Assembly (NCBI GenBank): GCA_035501735.1
Contig: DATJVR010000024.1
Location: forward strand, 1-64,000
From: PNAI01 sp035501735
GTDB taxonomy: Bacteria; Pseudomonadota; Alphaproteobacteria; Rhizobiales; Xanthobacteraceae
DNA: 64,000 nucleotides
Reading direction: 5' to 3'
Every line of letters starts with the position of its first letter. The stretch's first letter is position 1. Shown here piece by piece: positions 56,656 through 64,000 of the stretch. The position numbers and the translations under genes are program-made. Below the pieces are notes generated by a model that searched no databases, was not told the origin of the DNA, and saw only the letters and a list, made by a program, of their open reading frames with translations.

Positions 56656-57879
56656 ATGACAACCGAGACGTCGCGGTCAGCGGATCAAACGACTCCAATC
56701 GGCAGTTGGCCCGAGGTTTTTGTGGTTTTCCTTCGTCTGGGCCTGACAAGCTTTGGCGGTCCGATTGCTCATCTGGGCTACTTTCACGATGAGATTGTCG
56801 TCCGCCGCCGATGGTTGCAAGAAAAAACCTACGCCGATCTCGTTGCTCTTTCCCAATTCCTGCCGGGCCCAGCAAGCAGCAAGATCGGTATCGCCATCGG
56901 ACTATCGCGGGCCGGATACCTGGGAGCGCTCGCTGCATGGGTCGGATTCACGATGCCGTCCGCCGTGGCACTTGTGCTGTTTGCATATGGTGTGGCGGCA
57001 GCCGGCAACACGCTTGGAACCGGCTGGTTACATGGCTTGAAGATTGCAGCCGTCGCAGTCGTTGCGCAGGCAGTCCTTTCAATGATGCGCTCGCTCGTCC
57101 CGGATCGCGAGAGGGCAACTGTTGCGGTGGCCGCGGCTGTCCTGACGATCGCGTTTCCTTCGACATGGGGCCAAATCGGCGCCATCCTGCTTGGCGGAGT
57201 TGCAGGCCTCACATTGCTTCGCAGTGCAGCCCCAACCGATCACGTGGCAATGCCTCATGCGGTGACACGTACCGCTGCCACGTGCGCCATAGTTCTATTT
57301 TTTGCGATTCTCTTGGGGCCGCCTCTGATCATTGCGGCCTTCCCAAATCACAGCTTGAATTTGTTCGAAGCATTCTATCGCGCTGGTTCGCTGGTGTTCG
57401 GTGGCGGACATGTCGTCCTGCCGCTTTTACAGGCTTCAGTCGTACCACCAGGATGGGTGAGCAACGATGCGTTTCTCGCTGGCTACGGCGCAGCCCAGGC
57501 GGTCCCCGGTCCGCTCTTCACTTTCTCCGCATATCTCGGAGCAATCATGGGGCCGGAACCAAATGGATGGCAGGGCGCCGCGCTGTGTCTTGTCGCAATA
57601 TTCCTTCCTTCGTTCCTGTTGGTGATTGGTCCATTACCTTTCTGGGATGATCTTCGACGACAATCATGGGCGCAATCGACGCTGCGCGGCATCAATGCCG
57701 GAGTCGTTGGGCTTCTGCTCGCCGCACTTTATAACCCGGTCTGGACCGCAGGGATCACCAACGCACGAGATTTCGCACTTGGCTGCGCTGCCTTCCTCCT
57801 GCTTTTCATGTGGAAGACGCCACCATGGCTGGTCGTCATTCTATGCGCAGTGGGTGGTGCGGCATTGGCTGCTGTTTGA
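56656..57879 (+). CDS. chrA: Chromate efflux transporter ChrA
   Basis: A long-chain CHR-family transporter of 407 residues with two homologous membrane halves. It pumps chromate out of the cytoplasm. The first half has LTSFGGPIAHLGYFHDEIV and LSQFLPGPASSKIGIAIG; the second has VFGGGHVVLPLLQ and YGAAQAVPGPLFTFSAYLG, the paired CHR motifs. ATG 56656 is used (AGGGCAAG upstream); an in-frame TTG at 56620 lies within the PadR gene. It is 22 bp after the PadR gene. The gene looks somewhat less GC-rich in wording than its neighbours, which may mean separate acquisition. Confidence 0.95.
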   Translation: MTTETSRSADQTTPIGSWPEVFVVFLRLGLTSFGGPIAHLGYFHDEIVVRRRWLQEKTYADLVALSQFLPGPASSKIGIAIGLSRAGYLGALAAWVGFTMPSAVALVLFAYGVAAAGNTLGTGWLHGLKIAAVAVVAQAVLSMMRSLVPDRERATVAVAAAVLTIAFPSTWGQIGAILLGGVAGLTLLRSAAPTDHVAMPHAVTRTAATCAIVLFFAILLGPPLIIAAFPNHSLNLFEAFYRAGSLVFGGGHVVLPLLQASVVPPGWVSNDAFLAGYGAAQAVPGPLFTFSAYLGAIMGPEPNGWQGAALCLVAIFLPSFLLVIGPLPFWDDLRRQSWAQSTLRGINAGVVGLLLAALYNPVWTAGITNARDFALGCAAFLLLFMWKTPPWLVVILCAVGGAALAAV

Positions 57880-57914
57880 GGATTCTCAGAGAGTCCCAAG
57901 AACGGACAGCATCA

Positions 57915-59495
57915 TTACCGTCCCGTTCTCGCCAACGACTTCACCCAGCCGACCATGCGTGATTTCGCGTTGTCGATGTCCTTCTTCGAGAAGAAATCCT
58001 CGGGCTTGACCTTGTCGACCGGATAGACCGGGCGCAGGAAGTCGCTCTCGTAGCCGAAAGGAACCGTGGCATCGATGCCCATGCCGCCCTCGAACTGGGT
58101 GTTCGACGCGGTCCATTGCTTCTCGCCCGCGGTCATGCGTTCCGCCGGCATGAAGGTCTGCCCGCGCCCACCCGGGATCGGATTGAGGATGTCGGTCTTC
58201 GGATTCACGCGCGTGGTCAGGCACCACATGATGTCGTCCATCGAATAGGGATCGACGTCTTCCGACACCGCAATGGCGAGTCGCATGCCCTGCGAGCAGG
58301 CGAGGATCGCCGCGAGAAAATTGCGCTGCCAGCCTTCGTCGATCTGGTGGCGTTTCTTCACCTGGATGACACAGCCGCCCCAGTCGGTCATGCAATAGGG
58401 GATCACCACGTCCTGGATGATGCCGGGCTGCAGCCGGTTGCACAGTTCGAAGATCGCCGACTCGCGCACGGTGGTATCGATGTTGTGGTCGTCGAGCATG
58501 TGCACGCCGAGGCAATAGATGATCGGCTTGGTCTCCGGCTTGCGCATGGTCACAGCGGTGACGTGGAAGGTCGGCGCCTTGTAGGACTTGCCCATATACC
58601 CCGCCCACTCGGGGTGGAAATGGAAGCGGCCCTGCACACCGGCATCTTCCGCTTCCTTGGTTTCGAAGCGGCGGTCGCGCGGGTTGACGTAGCCTTCAAG
58701 CACGACTTCGGCGTCGGCGAGCGCCATGGCGTCCACCGTCCGTGCCTTCACCAAGCGGATCGGGGTGCCTTGCACTGCGCCGGCGATGCCGATCTCGTCG
58801 CAACCCATCGGCAGCACCGCGTAATCGAAGCCGGCGCCTGCGAGCAGCGTGCACGCCGGCGGCACGCCGAAGCACATGGTGATCGGAACCGGTTCGTTGG
58901 CCTTGTAGTATTTGTTAACCACCTGCCACATGTGCGAGCCAGGCGAGATCTGAAACGTGCCGACATTGCCCCAGCGGAAATTCATGCGGTTGTAGCCGAG
59001 GTCGGAGCCGCCGTCGAATTGCGCGCCGGTTACGCAGCGGATGCCGGAACCGACGGTGAGCTCGGGCTCGTAGGTCGTGTGCCGGATCGGCACCATGTAT
59101 TTGTTCACGTCGTCGGGATTCTTGACAACGTGCTCCTGGCACGGCGCCTGGTTCTGAGAAATTTCCACGGGCTTGAGTGGATGCGAGAGCGCATAAGCGA
59201 GTTTGGTCGTGCGCTCCACGTCGTTCGCCCAGCCGAACATCTTGTTGATCACATTCATGTCGCCGAACAGGTTGGTGACGACACGATGATTGGGCTTGCC
59301 CTTGACGTTGTTGAACAGCACCGGGCAGCCGCCATCGAGGTGTTTCTGCAAGCCCGTAATCTGCAGATCGGGATCGACCGGTTTGTCCGACTCGATGAGA
59401 TCACCCTGCGATTTCAGCCATTCCAGCGTTTGGCGCAAATCGCGCGGCCGATCCACCGCAGGCTCCGATTTCTTCATTCGGACTGCCTCTTGCAT
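57915..59495 (-). CDS. UbiD-family decarboxylase (divergent second copy)
   Basis: A 526-residue UbiD-family protein. Family features: HPLKPVEISQNQAPCQEHVV, YNRMNFRWGNVGTFQISPG, ITMCFGVPPACTLLAGAG, IAVSEDVDPYSMDDIMW and the C-terminal FEGGMGIDATVPF. The usual PEGPFGE loop of the first UbiD is not there; the corresponding region reads AEDAGVQGRFHFHPEWAGYM. It therefore belongs to a different subfamily with a different substrate. No UbiX is adjacent; the one at 45.0-45.6 kb could supply cofactor. It is convergent with chrA and divergent from the helicase fusion gene with a gap of 247 bp holding no gene. Confidence 0.9.
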   Translation of the reverse strand: MQEAVRMKKSEPAVDRPRDLRQTLEWLKSQGDLIESDKPVDPDLQITGLQKHLDGGCPVLFNNVKGKPNHRVVTNLFGDMNVINKMFGWANDVERTTKLAYALSHPLKPVEISQNQAPCQEHVVKNPDDVNKYMVPIRHTTYEPELTVGSGIRCVTGAQFDGGSDLGYNRMNFRWGNVGTFQISPGSHMWQVVNKYYKANEPVPITMCFGVPPACTLLAGAGFDYAVLPMGCDEIGIAGAVQGTPIRLVKARTVDAMALADAEVVLEGYVNPRDRRFETKEAEDAGVQGRFHFHPEWAGYMGKSYKAPTFHVTAVTMRKPETKPIIYCLGVHMLDDHNIDTTVRESAIFELCNRLQPGIIQDVVIPYCMTDWGGCVIQVKKRHQIDEGWQRNFLAAILACSQGMRLAIAVSEDVDPYSMDDIMWCLTTRVNPKTDILNPIPGGRGQTFMPAERMTAGEKQWTASNTQFEGGMGIDATVPFGYESDFLRPVYPVDKVKPEDFFSKKDIDNAKSRMVGWVKSLARTGR

Positions 59496-59742
59496 GACAT
59501 CAACTCCATCTTTGGGCCGTGTTCAGCCGGTGCTTTGCGCCTTTTAGCGGCTGGCTGCGATGCTATTGCTTGCAGCGGTTCGAGCGCAATCCCTTGCGCC
59601 ATGCGCGTTGATGCCGGTGGCTTTGCGACAATATCGCGCCTGTCCACAGGTGCCGTCGCGCGCGGCGCCGGCAGCGCCTATAGTGGCCGCTCGTCGTGCG
59701 TGATTCCAGCGAAATCGCAACCGGTTGCAAGCGTGGTACCCC

Positions 59743-62700
59743 ATGCGCTTCCACGCGGATTTGCACGTCCATTCGAAATATTCGCGAGCGACCAGTCGGG
59801 ATCTCGATCTCGAGCATCTGGCCTACTGGGCGGCACGCAAGGGCATCGGCGTGGTCGCGACCGGCGATTTTTGTCATCCGGCTTGGCGCGCGGAGCTTGG
59901 GGCAAAGCTCGTGCCGGCGGAATCGGGTTTGTTCCGGCTCAAGCCCGAGATCGAGGCCGCAATAGCGGCGAAGCTCCCGCCGGCGTGCCGCAAGCCGGTG
60001 CGCTTCCTGCTCGAGGTGGAAATTTCCACGATCTACAAGAAGGGTGAGAAGACCCGGAAGATACATCATCTGATCTATGCGCCCGACTTGGCGACTGTCG
60101 ATCGGATGTCGGCGGCACTCGCCCGCATCGGGAATATTGCGTCGGATGGGCGCCCGATCTTGGGTCTCGACTCACATGACCTCCTGGAGATCACGCTGCA
60201 ATCGGGTCCTGACGCTTATCTCGTGCCGGCGCACATCTGGACGCCCTGGTTCGCGGTGCTCGGCGCGATGGGCGGGTTCGATTCGATCACCGAATGCTAC
60301 GGCGATCTCGCCGATAAGATTTTCGCGGTTGAGACCGGGCTGTCGTCGGACCCGGGGATGAACTGGCGGCTTTCCATGCTCGACCGCTATCGGCTCACAT
60401 CGAATTCGGATGCGCATTCGCCCGGCAAGCTTGGACGTGAGGCGACCACGTTCGATTGCGACATGGATTATTTCGCAATCCGTCGGGCGCTGGAGACGGG
60501 CCGAGGTTATGTCGGCACCGTCGAGTTTTTTCCCGAGGAAGGAAAATATCATCTCGATGGGCATCGCAAGTGCGGCGTACGGCTGACGCCGAAAGAAACA
60601 ATCGCGCATGGCGGGCTGTGCCCGGTGTGCGGCGGTAGGTTGACGATCGGGGTCGAACATCGCGTCGAGGCGCTGGCCGACCGCAGCGAAACAGAGGCGA
60701 AGCCGCCGCCAACCGCCGGCGCGGTGTCGAGTCTGGTGCCGCTGCCGGAAATGCTGTCGGAGATCACGGCAAGCGGCACCGGATCGAAAGCGGTCGAGCA
60801 GAGCTATGACCTGGCGATCGCCAAGCTTGGGGCCGAACTCGACATTCTCCAGCGCGTGCCGGTCGAGGATATCGCGCGTGCAGGGTCCGGCGTGCTCGCC
60901 GAAGCGATCGCGCGGCTGCGCGCCGGCAGGGTGATCCGCGAGGCCGGCTACGACGGCGAATATGGGGTGATCCGGCTGTTCGAGGTGGACGAACTGAAGC
61001 GGATGACGGCAGGCGGAATGTTGTTCGATGCGCCGGTCGCAAGGAAAACGAAGGGCGGTGCCGAACCCTCTTCCCGCAAGGCGGTGGGGAGGGTCGTGAG
61101 CGAAGCAAGCGGGGTGGGGGGTACTGTTTCGAGCAAAGACGTCCCCCACCCCCGAGCGCTCCCCACCGCCTCGCTTCGCTCGGCGGGGGGAGGGAAGTTG
61201 GGTGGCGGCAGTAGCATCCTTACCGCACTCGATGACGACCAACGCGCCGCGGCCTCGGCGGTTGGCGGTCCGGTCTTGATCGTGGCCGGCCCCGGTTCGG
61301 GCAAGACCCGCACGCTGACCCACCGCATTGCGCATCTCATTGCGGATCGCGGTGTTGCCGCCGAAAACTGCCTTGCGATCACGTTCACGCGGCGGGCCGC
61401 AACGGAAATGCGCGAGCGGCTCGCGCAACTGCTGCCGGAACGCGCGGAGGCGGTCGCTATCCACACGTTCCATTCCTTCGGGCTTGCCTTTCTGCGTGAG
61501 AACTTTTCGGCTGCCGCGCTGCATCGCGATTTCCGCGTAGCGAGCGAGTCAGAACGCACCGCGGTCTTGGCTGCGGCCATGAACGTCAGCGAGCGGAAGG
61601 CTGGTCAGCTGTTGCAGACGATCTCGAAAGCAAAACGCATGCAGCAATCGCTCGGCGCCGCGATTGACGAAGCCGCGAAGGCCTACGCGTGCGAGATGGC
61701 ATTCGAAAACTGGATCGATTTTGATGATCTCGTCGGTCTCACCGTGCAGGCGCTTGCGAACGATCCGGCTCTTGCCGGGTGGGCGCGCGGACGCTGGAGC
61801 TCGATCTCGGTCGATGAATTCCAGGACGTCGACGCGCAGCAATACAGACTGATGATGTTGCTTGCGCCGGTGAATTCGGACCTGTGCGTGATCGGCGATC
61901 CCGATCAGGCGATCTATGGATTTCGCGGCGCGGATGCCGCGTGTTTCGAGCGATTCCGGCAGGATTATCCCGCTGCCAAGATCGTCACGCTCGGGCGCAA
62001 TTATCGCTCCAGCGGCACGATCGCGAGCGCAGCGGCGCAGGTCATTGCCGCCGGCCGCGCGCAGGGCGCGGCACAAATCGTCCGCGATATGCACGAACGT
62101 ATCACCATCCACGCCGCGTCGACGGAACGCGCGGAGGCCGAGCACGTGGTGCAGGCAATTGAGCAGATGATCGGCGGACATTCGTTTTTCTCTATCGACA
62201 GCGGGCGTGCGAGCGGCGGCGAGCAGGTCGATTTATCGTTTGCCGATTTTGCCGTGCTTTACCGCACCGATACGCAATCCGCGGCGCTGTGCGAGGCGCT
62301 GATCCGCTCCGGCATCCCGTTCAAGAAACACGCGCACGCGCCGTTCGCGGCTGAACCGGCGGTGAGTGCACTGCTGGCTGCTCTCAATGAAGAGCCGACC
62401 AGCCGGCCGTTGACCGAACAGCTTCACAACGCCGCCGAACGGCTACAGCAGGAGCGTGCGCCAACCGACCATGCCGCGATTATCATGGCTTGGCAGCGGC
62501 TGACTGCGCTAGCGGCGAATTGCGGGCTCGATCGCGGGCGGCTGGCTGACGCGGTCGCGGTCGCGAGCGAAGAGGACTTCTTCGATCCGCGCGCCGACCG
62601 GGTGTCGCTACTCACGCTGCACGCGGCGAAGGGGCTCGAGTTCCGCGTGGTGTTCATCATCGGGCTTGAGGATGGCTTGCTGCCGCTCAAATTCGACGAA

Positions 62701-62928
62701 CGCGACGTGGCGGCGCTCGCCGAGGAGCGGCGCCTGTTCTACGTGGGCATGACGCGAGCAAAAGACCGGCTCATCCTCAGCCGTGCGGTACAGCGGCACT
62801 GGCGCGGAGAGTTACGCAACCTGGCCGCCTCGCCGTTCCTCGCCGACATCGAAAGCGAGCTGGTGAAGTTGCAACAGCCGGAGCTCACGCCGCGCAAGCC
62901 GGAGGATCGGCAGCTCAAGTTGCTCTGA
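59743..62928 (+). CDS. EndoQ-like PHP nuclease fused to UvrD-family DNA helicase
   Basis: A chain of about 1061 residues. Residues 1-330 look like endonuclease Q: PHP motif DLHVHSKYSRATS, ATGDFCHP, then LTSNSDAHSP and the zinc region KCGVRLTP..CPVCGGRLTIGVEHRV (near 293). EndoQ proteins cut next to deaminated bases. Residues 500-1061 form an SF1A helicase: Walker A VAGPGSGKTRTL, motif II ISVDEFQDVD, motif III GDPDQAIYGFRG, motif V TLHAAKGLEFRVV and motif VI FYVGMTRAKDRLI. A linker (about 441-486) is encoded by an in-frame palindromic element at 61064-61199. The ATG 59743 opens MRFHADLH; a TTG at 59725 also fits. The fusion implies coupled damage incision and strand displacement. Confidence 0.9.
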   Translation: MRFHADLHVHSKYSRATSRDLDLEHLAYWAARKGIGVVATGDFCHPAWRAELGAKLVPAESGLFRLKPEIEAAIAAKLPPACRKPVRFLLEVEISTIYKKGEKTRKIHHLIYAPDLATVDRMSAALARIGNIASDGRPILGLDSHDLLEITLQSGPDAYLVPAHIWTPWFAVLGAMGGFDSITECYGDLADKIFAVETGLSSDPGMNWRLSMLDRYRLTSNSDAHSPGKLGREATTFDCDMDYFAIRRALETGRGYVGTVEFFPEEGKYHLDGHRKCGVRLTPKETIAHGGLCPVCGGRLTIGVEHRVEALADRSETEAKPPPTAGAVSSLVPLPEMLSEITASGTGSKAVEQSYDLAIAKLGAELDILQRVPVEDIARAGSGVLAEAIARLRAGRVIREAGYDGEYGVIRLFEVDELKRMTAGGMLFDAPVARKTKGGAEPSSRKAVGRVVSEASGVGGTVSSKDVPHPRALPTASLRSAGGGKLGGGSSILTALDDDQRAAASAVGGPVLIVAGPGSGKTRTLTHRIAHLIADRGVAAENCLAITFTRRAATEMRERLAQLLPERAEAVAIHTFHSFGLAFLRENFSAAALHRDFRVASESERTAVLAAAMNVSERKAGQLLQTISKAKRMQQSLGAAIDEAAKAYACEMAFENWIDFDDLVGLTVQALANDPALAGWARGRWSSISVDEFQDVDAQQYRLMMLLAPVNSDLCVIGDPDQAIYGFRGADAACFERFRQDYPAAKIVTLGRNYRSSGTIASAAAQVIAAGRAQGAAQIVRDMHERITIHAASTERAEAEHVVQAIEQMIGGHSFFSIDSGRASGGEQVDLSFADFAVLYRTDTQSAALCEALIRSGIPFKKHAHAPFAAEPAVSALLAALNEEPTSRPLTEQLHNAAERLQQERAPTDHAAIIMAWQRLTALAANCGLDRGRLADAVAVASEEDFFDPRADRVSLLTLHAAKGLEFRVVFIIGLEDGLLPLKFDERDVAALAEERRLFYVGMTRAKDRLILSRAVQRHWRGELRNLAASPFLADIESELVKLQQPELTPRKPEDRQLKLL
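61064..61199. repeat. GC-rich palindromic element inserted in frame in the helicase fusion gene
   Basis: A large, nested, imperfect inverted repeat. A perfect 13-bp arm pair lies at 61079-61091 and 61159-61171. Outer arms (about 61064-61077 with 61183-61199) and inner arms (about 61110-61121 with 61141-61154) also pair. The sequence has the CCCCACCCCC and CTCGCTTCGCTCG wording of dispersed palindromic repeats in alphaproteobacteria. It is read through in frame and codes for about 45 low-complexity residues between nuclease and helicase. Confidence 0.75.
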
Positions 62929-62934
62929 CCTTGC

Positions 62935-63903
62935 CTAATCCACGTGTGCGCCGGAGGCTTTCACCACTGCGGTCCATTTCGGGATTTCTGTTTTGATGTA
63001 GACGGCGAATTCCGCCGGTGAATTGCCGACGATTTCGACGCCAAGATCCTCAAGCGATTTGCGTACGACCGGATCCTTCAACGCGGCCACGATCGCACCG
63101 CTGAGTTTGTCGACGATGTCCTTGGGCGTGCCGGCAGGCGCCACAAGGCCGTGCCACGTGTTCGCGTCAAAGCCCTTCAGGCCAAGTTCGTCCATGGTCG
63201 GAATGTCCGGCATCGCGGACATGCGCGTGAGCGTCGTCACGGCAAGCGGGCGCACGGTGCCGCTCTTGATATGGCCGACGACGGACGCCGCAGTCGCGAA
63301 CATCATCTGCGTGTGGCCGCCGATAAGCTCCTGCAGGGCGGGGGCCGCACCTTTGTAGGCGACGTGCACGATGTCGATCTTGGCTTGGGTCTTGAACAAT
63401 TCGCCGGCGAGATGCGCGGCGGCGCCATAGCCGGAGGAAGCGAAATTGAGTTTACCCGGATTGGCCTTCGCAAGCGCGATCAGCTCGCCGAGCGATTTCG
63501 CCGGGACATTCGGATTCACGACAAGGATGCTGCCCTGCGTGCCGATCAGGCTGAGCGGAACGAAATCCTTTTCCGGATCGAAGTTGATTTTCTTGTAGAG
63601 CGCCGCATTGGTGGCGAGGATGCTGTTGTTGCCGTTGAGCAGCGTATAGCCGTCGGGCGCGGCATGGGCGACCTGTTCGGCCGCGATATTGCCGCCGGCG
63701 CCAGGCCGGTTTTCGATCACAAACGGCTGGCCGAGAAGCTGCTCCATCTTGCGGCCGACGATGCGCGCGAGCACGTCGCTCGGGCCGCCGGGCGGGAAAG
63801 CCACGACGATGGTGACCGGCCGCGTCGGGTAATCGGCGGCGATGGCGCCACATGCAAAGAGCGAGGCTGCGGCGGTAAGAAGCGCAATGAAGATTCTGCG
63901 CAC
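62935..63903 (-). CDS. Bug-family (tripartite tricarboxylate transporter) substrate-binding protein
   Basis: A 322-residue periplasmic binding protein, third of its family in the window. The GTG at 63903 is the chosen start: AGAAGGAG lies six to seven bases upstream and the signal peptide follows (MRRIFIALLTAAASLFACG, cleavage near AIAA). Family motifs: YPTRPVTIVVAFPPGGPSD and GAGGNIAAEQVAHAAPDG. It begins 13 bp after the stop of a short-chain dehydrogenase gene, so the two are probably in one operon continuing past the window edge. It is convergent with the helicase fusion gene, six bp apart. Confidence 0.94.
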   Translation of the reverse strand: MRRIFIALLTAAASLFACGAIAADYPTRPVTIVVAFPPGGPSDVLARIVGRKMEQLLGQPFVIENRPGAGGNIAAEQVAHAAPDGYTLLNGNNSILATNAALYKKINFDPEKDFVPLSLIGTQGSILVVNPNVPAKSLGELIALAKANPGKLNFASSGYGAAAHLAGELFKTQAKIDIVHVAYKGAAPALQELIGGHTQMMFATAASVVGHIKSGTVRPLAVTTLTRMSAMPDIPTMDELGLKGFDANTWHGLVAPAGTPKDIVDKLSGAIVAALKDPVVRKSLEDLGVEIVGNSPAEFAVYIKTEIPKWTAVVKASGAHVD

Positions 63904-63916
63904 CGGTTGCTCCTTC

Positions 63917-64000
63917 TCAGAGACGCGACGAGGCGCCGCCATCGACCGGCCATATGCTGCCGGTGACGAAGCTGGCGCGTTCGGAGGCGAGGAACGCAAC
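63917..64000 (-). CDS. Short-chain dehydrogenase/reductase, C-terminal end (partial)
   Basis: The last 27 codons and TGA stop of a gene that continues beyond the right edge. The translation ends FLASERASFVTGSIWPVDGG plus ASSRL, the standard C-terminal signature of classical SDR enzymes (the SDR motif SxFVTGxxxxVDGG). Reading frame is continuous to base 64000. Substrate unknown. Its stop lies 13 bp before the Bug protein start. Confidence 0.85.
   Translation of the reverse strand, partial: VAFLASERASFVTGSIWPVDGGASSRL

Noticed and set aside
58116..60047. A 643-codon plus-strand frame opposite the second UbiD gene
   Set aside because: Antisense shadow: low-complexity His/Arg/Asp wording, and it runs into the start of the helicase fusion gene.

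Overview
The window is a GC-rich bacterial chromosome segment, densely coding, with long operons and short gaps. Gene content points to an alphaproteobacterium, most likely Hyphomicrobiales (Bradyrhizobium/Xanthobacteraceae-like). The reasons are several Bug-type tricarboxylate-binding proteins, NitT/TauT-type ABC importers for organic acids, a LapG-type protease beside a type I secretion system, and a GC-rich palindromic element of the kind common in these genomes. This placement is inference from style; no rRNA or other marker gene is present.

Layout. (1) 1-9.7 kb: surface or secreted RTX protein module. The C-terminal part of a large VWA/RTX protein (+) converges on a minus-strand set: LapG-like cysteine protease, HlyD-like adaptor, ABC exporter with a degenerate C39-like domain, and a TolC-like channel. 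A 487-bp gene-free AT-rich stretch follows. (2) 10.2-18.6 kb, minus: cupin, D-2-hydroxyacid dehydrogenase, a complete NitT/TauT ABC importer (ATPase, two permeases, binding protein), an enolase-superfamily enzyme and two Bug binding proteins. (3) 18.7-26.1 kb: cyclase-family hydrolase, MsrB, a MetE-C-like protein on the opposite strand, then a TPP-dependent enzyme, a dihydroxyphthalate-decarboxylase-like protein, a fumarylacetoacetate-hydrolase-family protein and an orphan ABC binding protein. (4) 26.4-35.6 kb, plus: a complete tripartite RND efflux operon with two different RND pumps (MdtABC-like layout) and its own outer-membrane lipoprotein. (5) 35.6-40.5 kb, minus: iron/polyamine-type ABC importer operon with an alpha/beta hydrolase inside it. 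(6) 41.5-54.5 kb, minus: twelve nearly contiguous genes that look like one catabolic unit (gamma-glutamyltransferase-like protein, ABC importer, creatinase-like M24 protein, molybdenum hydroxylase large subunit, TIGR02444-like protein, UbiX, carboxymuconolactone-decarboxylase-family protein, UbiD, amidase), with a divergent AMP-forming acyl-CoA ligase. (7) 56.3-57.9 kb: PadR regulator and ChrA chromate transporter. (8) 57.9-64 kb: a second UbiD-family protein, an EndoQ-like PHP nuclease fused to a UvrD-type helicase with an in-frame palindromic element in the linker, a third Bug binding protein, and the last 27 codons of a short-chain dehydrogenase at the right edge.

How it fits together. Most of the window is scavenging and breakdown of small organic, probably aromatic or heterocyclic, acids: many solute-binding proteins, two UbiD decarboxylases with one UbiX to make their prenylated-FMN cofactor, ring-modifying and hydrolytic enzymes. 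Efflux (RND, ChrA), surface protein secretion and a DNA-repair fusion make up the rest. No tRNA, rRNA, CRISPR array, transposase or phage gene was seen.
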